From: JBFLXN01 sp040755715 [NCBI: Candidatus Edwardsbacteria bacterium]
Lineage (GTDB): Bacteria; Edwardsbacteria; AC1; JBFLXN01
Length of the DNA: 15,085 bases
Assembly (NCBI GenBank): GCA_040755715.1
Contig: JBFLXN010000056.1
Coordinates: 1 to 15,085 of the forward strand
Direction of reading: 5' to 3'
Shown here one piece after another: positions 6,698 to 12,311 of this stretch. Under the pieces are notes generated by a model that searched no databases, was not told the origin of the DNA, and worked only from the letters and a program-made list of their open reading frames with translations. The number at the start of each line of letters is the position of its first letter. Positions within the stretch are counted from its first letter, which is position 1. The position numbers and the translations under genes were made by a program.

Positions 6698-6725
6698 TAG
6701 CGAATAATATTTGGGGTATTCGCTA
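6698..6725 (-). promoter_or_regulatory. Second inverted repeat in the ndk leader
   Basis: TAGCGAATA (6698-6706) and TATTCGCTA (6717-6725) are perfect 9-base arms with a 10-base loop. A competing six-base pairing exists between CCAAAT (6691-6696) and ATTTGG (6709-6714), the second of which overlaps this loop. The two pairings could be alternatives. It lies inside the predicted 5' leader. Confidence 0.4.
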
Positions 6726-6765
6726 CCATTCGCCTTATTCTCAAATTCTACATTTCGGAGTAAAT

Positions 6766-6794
6766 ATTTTAGCATATTTTCTCAGTTTTGTCAA
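6766..6794 (-). promoter_or_regulatory. ndk promoter (minus strand)
   Basis: On the minus strand TTGACA (6794-6789) is followed after 17 bases by TAAAAT (6771-6766), with an extended -10 TGC just before it. This is a near-consensus housekeeping promoter. The predicted start near 6759 gives a leader of about 140 bases that contains both hairpins listed for ndk. Confidence 0.7.
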
Positions 6795-6848
6795 GAAAAC
6801 AGTTTCCACTGCCCTAAGGTGATTTTCCTTGATGGCCTAGGAAAGTAT

Positions 6849-6942
6849 AAACCACTGAGGACACTGAAATCACTGAAGAGTTTTTTAATCCAAAGATAAA
6901 GAAGATCTTATTTTTCTGTGTATTCAGTGTATTCAGTGGTTT
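6849..6942. repeat. CACTGAA-type inverted repeat upstream of ftsK
   Basis: Arms 6849-6873 and 6918-6942 match at 21 of 25 positions. Each arm is itself built of tandem CACTGAA-like words (AACCACTGA, ACACTGAA, ATCACTGAA). The element ends 12 bases before the ftsK -35 box. It belongs to the same general class of short-word intergenic repeats as those in 1-555. Confidence 0.55.
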
Positions 6943-6954
6943 GAAGGATTTTTC

Positions 6955-6984
6955 TTGACACCTTGCTCTTACATTTGATAAAAT
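6955..6984 (+). promoter_or_regulatory. ftsK operon promoter with a very short leader
   Basis: TTGACA (6955-6960) is separated by 18 bases from TAAAAT (6979-6984). The expected start near 6991 leaves only about six bases before the ftsK ATG at 6997, and no Shine-Dalgarno sequence is present. As at lolD, a TTTTTC tract lies immediately upstream of the -35 box. Confidence 0.65.
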
Positions 6985-6996
6985 ATTTAAGTCATT

Positions 6997-9159
6997 ATGA
7001 GCCTCTTTTCACATCTTTCTTCACAACGCCAGAACGAAATTCTTGGCATTCTACTCTTCTTTTTTGGCTTGTTGCTGAGCTTGAGTGTTTTTACCTATCC
7101 ACAAGCGAATTTAGGTGGATTTATTGGTAAAATAATCTCTGAATGGTTGCTCTCTTTCTTTGGTCTAATTGGATATCTTGTTCCATTTTTATTTTTGATT
7201 TTGGGATGGAATCGTTTCGGGAATCAACCAACAATAAGACTTTGGTTAAATTCATTTCTTTTTCTCGGTGTCCTTCTTACATTCTGCCTTTTTAGTTTTT
7301 TATTCTTCAGTCATCTTAAAATTTTAACAACTGTTCTAAATTATGGATTTGCAGGCTTGCTCGGTAATTCTCTCGGGAATCTGGTGACAAAATATTTTGG
7401 TTCAGGTGGCGTCTATATCTTCACTTTTACTCTGCTTTTAGTTACCTTACTTTTGACTACAGAAATTAACTTTCAGTCAATTTTTAACCTCTTAAAACGA
7501 ACTCCTAAAATTAAAGAAAGAAAAAAAGGAATAAAAGATAAGAAAGAACTTATTAAATCAGCAAAAGCTATAGAAGAAACGGTCGGAGTCTTATCAAGAG
7601 AGGAGAAGAAAATAGTAGAAATTTCTATTCCACCTATACTTGACGAAAATTATAGTGAAGAGTTTCTTTCACTTCTGCATGAGCCACATAGAGAAAAATT
7701 AGTAGAGGAAGAGGACAAATCTGCAATTTTATCAGCCAAACTCAAAGAATTTGGTGTTGAAGGAAAAGTCGTCGGTCGTTCGCCTGGTCCAGTTATTACC
7801 CGTTATGAATTTGAACCTGCTCCCGGAATCAAAGTCAGTCAGGTAAGTAATTTATCTGACGATTTGGCCTTGGGGATGCGCGCCTTGCGAATTCGCATTG
7901 TCGCTCCAATCCCAGGCAAAGGGGCTGTTGGTATTGAAATTCCTAATCAGCATCGCTCTTCAGTTCTTTTGCGGGAGATTCTTGAGACAGAGACATTCCA
8001 GGAATGGAAAGAGGGACTTCCGTTAGCCATTGGTAAAGATATTTCCGGCGAACCATTTTATGCCGACTTGACTGAAATGCCACATCTTCTTATTGCTGGT
8101 GCCACTGGTTCAGGAAAGAGTGTTTGTTTGAATACTTTGATTAATAGTCTTCTTTTTAAATCTACTCCAGAAAAATTGCACTTTATTATGGTTGACCCAA
8201 AACGCATTGAACTATCTATCTACCGGGGCATCCCGCATTTACAGTTTGAATATTCCTTGGGAATAGAAGCCGCCGAAGCCTCAGAAGAAATTAAAAAAAT
8301 TGAAGGAATTGTAGTTGACCCGTTGGAAGTGGTCAAAGTTTTTCGTATGGCCGTAATGGAAATGGAAAATCGCTACAAACTTTTGGCTCAAGCTGGCTCA
8401 CGAAATATTGAAGATTATAATGCTAAGAACGAGACTAAACTTTCCTATTTAGTGATTGTGATTGATGAATTAGCTGATATTATGCTTTCTCGTGAAGCCA
8501 ATGAAATTGAAGCCCATATTACTAAACTGGCTCAGATGTCTCGCGCAGTCGGTATTCATCTTATCTTAGCTACTCAACGACCATCGGTGGATGTAATTAC
8601 CGGACTGATTAAAGCAAACTTTCCGGCGAGGATTGCTTTTCAAGTAGCCTCTAAGACAGATTCTCGCACTATTTTAGATGCGAATGGGGCAGAAAAACTT
8701 TTGGGGCGTGGAGATATGTTATTCTTACCACCTGGTAAAGCAGAAACAATACGGGTTCACGGCGCTTTTATTTCTACAGAAGAAACAGAAAAAGTTGTGA
8801 ATTTCATCAAGAAATGGTATGGGGTAACCGAGGAGTCAATCACGGAAATAAAAAAGGAGAAAGATTATGCTCTGAAGGTTGTGGCTCCGTCAGAGGAGGC
8901 ACAACGAATTGGTGAGAGAGACGAACTCTTTGAGGAGGCTAAAAGATTAGTCATTCGCCATCAACAGGGCTCTGTCTCACTTCTTCAGCGAAGATTAGGT
9001 ATTGGTTACGCTCGCGCCGCCCGGTTGATTGACCAATTAGAAGATGCTGGCATCGTCGGCCCGTTTGACGGCAGTAAAGCCAGAGAAGTACTGGTCGGTT
9101 CTTCAGAGTATCTGCCAAAACAGCCTGATACCAATGGAGAAGAGGAGAGTAAAAACTAA
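6997..9159 (+). CDS. ftsK: FtsK/SpoIIIE-type DNA translocase
   Basis: Septum-anchored hexameric ATPase that pumps chromosome ends into daughter cells. The 720-residue protein has four predicted membrane segments (about 14-34, 47-70, 83-106, 135-153), a charged linker (165-235), and a motor domain with Walker A GATGSGKS (368-375), MVDPKRIELSIY and Walker B VIVIDELADIM (485-495). These are followed by ILATQRPSVDVITGLIKANFPARIAF and a C-terminal winged-helix gamma domain (about 645-705, GSVSLLQRRLGIGYARAARLID) that reads polar DNA signals. An extra segment of about 22 residues (416-438) separates YRGIPHL from VVDPLEVVKVF, where the family normally reads IPHL-LTPVVTD. The ATG at 6997 has almost no leader. 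The stop overlaps the next start as TAATG. Confidence 0.95.
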   Translation: MSLFSHLSSQRQNEILGILLFFFGLLLSLSVFTYPQANLGGFIGKIISEWLLSFFGLIGYLVPFLFLILGWNRFGNQPTIRLWLNSFLFLGVLLTFCLFSFLFFSHLKILTTVLNYGFAGLLGNSLGNLVTKYFGSGGVYIFTFTLLLVTLLLTTEINFQSIFNLLKRTPKIKERKKGIKDKKELIKSAKAIEETVGVLSREEKKIVEISIPPILDENYSEEFLSLLHEPHREKLVEEEDKSAILSAKLKEFGVEGKVVGRSPGPVITRYEFEPAPGIKVSQVSNLSDDLALGMRALRIRIVAPIPGKGAVGIEIPNQHRSSVLLREILETETFQEWKEGLPLAIGKDISGEPFYADLTEMPHLLIAGATGSGKSVCLNTLINSLLFKSTPEKLHFIMVDPKRIELSIYRGIPHLQFEYSLGIEAAEASEEIKKIEGIVVDPLEVVKVFRMAVMEMENRYKLLAQAGSRNIEDYNAKNETKLSYLVIVIDELADIMLSREANEIEAHITKLAQMSRAVGIHLILATQRPSVDVITGLIKANFPARIAFQVASKTDSRTILDANGAEKLLGRGDMLFLPPGKAETIRVHGAFISTEETEKVVNFIKKWYGVTEESITEIKKEKDYALKVVAPSEEAQRIGERDELFEEAKRLVIRHQQGSVSLLQRRLGIGYARAARLIDQLEDAGIVGPFDGSKAREVLVGSSEYLPKQPDTNGEEESKN

Positions 9160-10505
9160 TGAAGAGTGCATTTCTCAAAGAGACGCGAGGGAAAATAAAA
9201 AATTCGTTTATTTTTTTATTCTCCTGTTTTTTTGCCACCGGTTGTTTTGAAGTCAAAATGGAAACAAAAATAAAATTCAACGGTTCCTGTTACCGCAAAG
9301 TTGAGATTTCTACCCAAACAGAAGACCTGCTTGGTAAGGCGCATGGAGGTGGTAAAATTTTTGGCATTGACCTTGACTCTCAGTTTTTAGGAGATAAAAA
9401 GGAATGGAAGAAAAAGAAATGGGAAAAGGAAGGAACGCACCATCTTGACGCTGAAGGCAATTTCAAAAATGTCCAGGCACTCTGTAATTTGAATGATTCA
9501 ATTAAACTTAGTAAAGCTGGCTTCTTAAAGATAACCTATCTCTACGAAGAAAAAATAAAAACAAAAGAAATATTTACCCCACACCAATCTGGTGCGGGGT
9601 TTAATAAGAAAGAAGTACCACTGATAGGAAAAGAAAGAGACCAACCAGAGGCAGATTCTACAGATGGCTCCCCAAATTTTGTTTTTAAATTATCTCTGCC
9701 TGGGGAAATAATTAGCAGTAATGCCTCTAAGATAGAACGGGACATAGCTTTTTGGAAATTTAAAGGAACGGGACAAGATTTTTACCTGGTGGCTAAATCA
9801 GAAGCATTTAATAAATTTTTCCTAATCTCCCTAGTAATAATTATACTATTCTTTTTTACACTTCTCTATATCTTTGCTCGGCGACCAAAGGTGTGGTTTC
9901 TTATCTTGTTATTTTATGTGGGACTTTTTTGTAGTCGGGGCATTTGTCTGACCTCTGAAGAAATAGCTACCAGAGCTATTGAACACTTAAAAGGAATTGA
10001 AGACTTCAGTACTCGTTTTGCCTGCACTAAGTGCCAGAAAGAAAGCGGTATTTGCCAGAAATTTAGTGGCAGGATTTTTTTTAAAAAGCCAGACAGACTG
10101 CGTCTGGAGATTAATTTCCCTGAGGAACAACTTATTGTTTCTGACGGAAATACATTGTGGATTTATCTTCCCAAACAGAAACAAGTAATTAAGCAAATGT
10201 TGAATCTCACAAAGAATACTTCTTGGCCTGATGAACTTTCTCTAGAAAATTACGAAACTATTTTAAAAATGGAGGATAAAAAATATTATATTTTGCTAAT
10301 GAGACCGAAACGATGCAATTTATATGTAGCGGAAATCAATCTGGTTATGGAAAAAGATGTCTGGTTACCCAAAAAGATTGAAATTAAAGATATAGAAGAA
10401 AACGAGTCTATTTATTTTTTTGAAAAGGCGAAGATAAATAGTGGTTTGAACGACTCCAAGTTTTATTTTCATCCACCCAAGAATGTAGAAATTATTGAGA
10501 AATAG
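9159..10505 (+). CDS. Fusion of an N-terminal lipoprotein domain, membrane hairpin and LolA-like domain
   Basis: One continuous 448-residue frame holds two proteins' worth of domains. Residues 1-29 form a lipoprotein signal (basic start, FIFLFSCFF, lipobox ATGC with C29). Residues 30-215 form an exported domain ending in LPGEIISSNAS and DIAFWKF, a pattern resembling LppM-type lipoproteins. Two membrane spans (220-239 and 245-262) flank the basic turn ARRPK. Residues 265-448 match the LolA fold: RIFFKKPDRLRLEI (305-318), PEEQLIVSDGNTLWIYLPKQKQVI. The predicted topology puts both domains outside the inner membrane, with ARRPK inside. The second span could instead be the signal peptide of a separate LolA starting at the GTG of residue 245, but no ribosome site is visible there. 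A palindromic repeat lies in-frame at 140-148. Confidence 0.75.
   Translation: MKSAFLKETRGKIKNSFIFLFSCFFATGCFEVKMETKIKFNGSCYRKVEISTQTEDLLGKAHGGGKIFGIDLDSQFLGDKKEWKKKKWEKEGTHHLDAEGNFKNVQALCNLNDSIKLSKAGFLKITYLYEEKIKTKEIFTPHQSGAGFNKKEVPLIGKERDQPEADSTDGSPNFVFKLSLPGEIISSNASKIERDIAFWKFKGTGQDFYLVAKSEAFNKFFLISLVIIILFFFTLLYIFARRPKVWFLILLFYVGLFCSRGICLTSEEIATRAIEHLKGIEDFSTRFACTKCQKESGICQKFSGRIFFKKPDRLRLEINFPEEQLIVSDGNTLWIYLPKQKQVIKQMLNLTKNTSWPDELSLENYETILKMEDKKYYILLMRPKRCNLYVAEINLVMEKDVWLPKKIEIKDIEENESIYFFEKAKINSGLNDSKFYFHPPKNVEIIEK
9576..9600 (+). repeat. Palindromic element (CCCCACACC / GGTGCGGGG) inside the LolA-like fusion gene
   Basis: ACCCCACACC (9576-9585) and GGTGCGGGGT (9591-9600) pair at nine of ten positions around AATCT. 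The element is read in-frame as TPHQSGAG in a charged, probably disordered stretch of the lipoprotein domain. The nine-base GGTGCGGGG arm is identical to the right arm of the valS palindrome at 14404-14429. Confidence 0.65.
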
Positions 10506-10549
10506 TGGAGACTCCCTAATTGGAGAAAAGATACCCCAAGGCGGAAAAG

Positions 10550-10936
10550 ATGAAAAAAGAAGTTAAAAACTGGTTAGAATCGGCTCAATACGATTTAGAG
10601 ACTGCCGGGTATATGTTTAACACAAGCAGATATATTTATACTATTTTTATGTGTCATCTTGCTCTGGAGAAGATGTTGAAGGCAAAGGCTGAAGAAATAA
10701 CCGGCAAGACACCGCCGAAGGTGCATAACTTGAGATACCTTGTGAAATTGAGTGGCCTTGAACCCCCTGAAGAAATATTCGTTTTCTTAAGCAAACTAAG
10801 CGATGTAAGTATTCCTACACGCTATCCTGAAGATTTTGCTGAGCTTAGAAAAAGTTATGACAAAAAAGCGGCAAAAATTTATCTAGACAATACCAAGGAG
10901 GCTTTTAAATGGATAAAAAAATCGCTGAAACCCTAA
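10550..10936 (+). CDS. HEPN-domain protein of a HEPN-MNT pair
   Basis: Small helical protein of the COG1895/COG2250 type of HEPN proteins, which pair with minimal nucleotidyltransferases; many such pairs act as toxin-antitoxin modules. The 128 residues show WLESAQYDLETAGYMF (8-23), SRYIYTIFMCHLALEKMLKA (26-45), PKVHNLRYL (56-64), and TRYPEDFAELR (90-100), all typical of the family. The canonical RNase motif Rx4-6H is not evident: R27 and H36 are eight residues apart, so RNase activity is uncertain. The ATG at 10550, with AAGG-GGA upstream, is preferred over a TTG at 10520. It overlaps the MNT gene by 28 bases and lies 44 bases after the LolA-like gene. Confidence 0.8.
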   Translation: MKKEVKNWLESAQYDLETAGYMFNTSRYIYTIFMCHLALEKMLKAKAEEITGKTPPKVHNLRYLVKLSGLEPPEEIFVFLSKLSDVSIPTRYPEDFAELRKSYDKKAAKIYLDNTKEAFKWIKKSLKP

Positions 10937-11235
10937 AAGAATTCAAATCTGTGCTTGAGGCAAAAGGAATCAAGGTCTACCGATTAATCCTTTTTGGCTC
11001 TTATGCAACAGGCAAGACAAGAAGGCAAAGCGATATTGATATAGCTATAATCTCTGAAAGTTTTAAAGGTATGAATCTATTACAGCGATTGGAGACTATC
11101 GGACTCATACTTGCCAAAGCGAGAATAATGGAACCGATAGAAGCTCTCGGGTATACGAAAGAGGAGTTTGCATCAAAAGGTAAGGGCACTTTTATCGGTG
11201 ATGAGGTTAAATCAAAAGGGGTGCAGGTGATATGA
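10909..11235 (+). CDS. Minimal nucleotidyltransferase (MNT) partner of the HEPN protein
   Basis: Members of this family transfer nucleotides, in characterised HEPN-MNT modules to the HEPN partner, neutralising it. The 108 residues contain the signature LILFGSYATGKTRRQSDIDIA (27-46) with GS at 30-31 and metal-binding D42 and D44. The C-terminal MEPIEALGYTKEEF (74-87) is typical of the family's end. A strong AAGGAGG at 10895-10901 precedes the ATG by seven bases, inside the end of the HEPN gene, so the two overlap by 28 bases and should be made together. Its stop overlaps a possible small ORF as ATGA. Function as an antitoxin is inferred from family and pairing. Confidence 0.85.
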   Translation: MDKKIAETLKEFKSVLEAKGIKVYRLILFGSYATGKTRRQSDIDIAIISESFKGMNLLQRLETIGLILAKARIMEPIEALGYTKEEFASKGKGTFIGDEVKSKGVQVI

Positions 11236-11327
11236 ACAAAAAGAAGTTAGCCAACCATTACCGGCGGCTTTGCATCTTGGGCCACAGACAGGTAGGAATT
11301 TTTAAAATTCCTATCCTTGGAAATTAA
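11232..11327 (+). CDS. Possible 31-residue ORF coupled to the MNT gene
   Basis: An ATG overlaps the MNT stop codon as ATGA, the classic arrangement for translational coupling, and GGGG lies about ten bases upstream. The peptide is basic (MNKKKLANHYRRLCILGHRQ at the start) and ends after GIFKIPILGN. I recognise no family. The last third is encoded by a perfect 21-base palindrome, so it may be the remnant of a longer gene cut by a repeat. It could also be chance. Confidence 0.25.
   Translation: MNKKKLANHYRRLCILGHRQVGIFKIPILGN
11293..11313. repeat. Perfect 21-base palindrome before the membrane-protein gene
   Basis: TAGGAATTTT (11293-11302) and AAAATTCCTA (11304-11313) flank a single central T. 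As RNA the stem can extend by a G-U and a G-C pair (11291-11315). It lies 27 bases before the next ATG and no T-run follows. It could be an operator, an mRNA processing site within the operon, or a repeat insertion. Confidence 0.55.
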
Positions 11328-11339
11328 GAAGAGGAAAAA

Positions 11340-12311
11340 ATGGAAATTGGTCAAATTTTTTCTCAAGGATTCAAGATCACTAACAAAAATTGGCCACTAA
11401 TTCTAATCCAATTCATTTTAGGAATAGCCAATATGATTATATTTTTTATCTTCTTCATCCTGCCTTTAATTTTTCTGATATTCACCGGAACACTGAAGGA
11501 GAAAATATGGCCGGGAGATTTTTCCCCATTTGCCCCAAATTTTTTTATCGCGTTTATTACAGAGTTTCTCTCATATTTGCTCGCTCATTGGCAACTTTTT
11601 CTTCTGTTAGGGATTCTTTTGTTGGTGGCGATGCTTTTGATTATTTTGCTTTCTATTTTTGTAGAGGCAGGCACCTATAGCACAATAAGCGAAGTTTTTC
11701 TAAATTCTTTACCGTTTTTGTTGAATCGTTTTTTTGACTTGGGCAAAACTTTCTTCTGGCGTTTTCTTGGGTTAGAGGCGACCTTGTGGGCTCTTGTGAC
11801 TGGCTGGTTTCTTTTAGCCGTGATTCTCTTGGCTCCGCTTATTTTTTTGATTGTTTATTTATGGAAAGTAGCGGGGATAGTCGTCACTATTGTGATAAGT
11901 TTAATTTTGGGTGGTTTGGTCTTAGGAATTTTATTTATTACGGTGGTGATTTTGTCACTTTTTATAACTTATACAAAGCCGCTTTTACCCTTAGAAAATC
12001 TCAAAACCGGTGAAGCATTGAAGAAAGGTATTTCTTTTCTAAAGAGAAACTTCTGGCCAGCTCTAGGATTAATTTTGCTTCTTTTCGTGGTCAACTTAGC
12101 GATTGGCTTTATTTTTGCAATGTTGCGTTTGCCATTTAGTTTTATCCCTTTAGTTGGCCCCATCTTTGAGATTCCTCTGGCCTTAGTTCAATGGGGAGTG
12201 ATGCTTTATTTAAGTGTTTTCTCTATCGCCTGTGTGACTGCTTTTTGCTATGATGCTATGTCAACCAATGTGTATGAGGTAAAGAATGAAAGAATTAGCC
12301 AAAGCTTATAA
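11340..12311 (+). CDS. Polytopic membrane protein of unknown function
   Basis: A 323-residue, highly hydrophobic protein. Likely membrane segments are about 18-49, 68-80, 86-109, 146-174, 178-210, 238-262 and 275-303, several long enough to be re-entrant or double spans. The start MEIGQIFSQGFKITNKNWPLIL and the KTGEALKKGISFLKRNFWPALGLILL segment (222-247) recall the loosely defined group of multi-helix integral proteins related to the glycerophosphodiester phosphodiesterase membrane domain. In that group an amphipathic 'AL-KG..FLK.NFW' helix precedes each bundle. No catalytic motif is visible. AAGAGGA lies before the ATG. The end overlaps valS by 26 bases, so it is probably coupled to it. I do not assign a function. 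Confidence 0.7.
   Translation: MEIGQIFSQGFKITNKNWPLILIQFILGIANMIIFFIFFILPLIFLIFTGTLKEKIWPGDFSPFAPNFFIAFITEFLSYLLAHWQLFLLLGILLLVAMLLIILLSIFVEAGTYSTISEVFLNSLPFLLNRFFDLGKTFFWRFLGLEATLWALVTGWFLLAVILLAPLIFLIVYLWKVAGIVVTIVISLILGGLVLGILFITVVILSLFITYTKPLLPLENLKTGEALKKGISFLKRNFWPALGLILLLFVVNLAIGFIFAMLRLPFSFIPLVGPIFEIPLALVQWGVMLYLSVFSIACVTAFCYDAMSTNVYEVKNERISQSL

Larger units (their letters stand above)
6620..6996. other. 377-base divergent control region between ndk and ftsK
   Basis: No gene is supported here. From left to right it contains the ndk Shine-Dalgarno sequence, two hairpin-forming inverted repeats (6635-6662 and 6698-6725), the minus-strand ndk promoter (6766-6794), a CACTGAA-type inverted repeat (6849-6942), and the plus-strand ftsK promoter (6955-6984). 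Confidence 0.6.

Noticed and set aside
6711-6899. Plus-strand ORF of 62 codons in the ndk-ftsK gap
   Set aside because: It runs antisense through the ndk promoter and leader and has no ribosome site or family resemblance.
8951-9280. Minus-strand ORF of 109 codons over the ftsK end
   Set aside because: It is antisense to the conserved FtsK gamma domain and the next gene's signal peptide; composition is that of a shadow frame.
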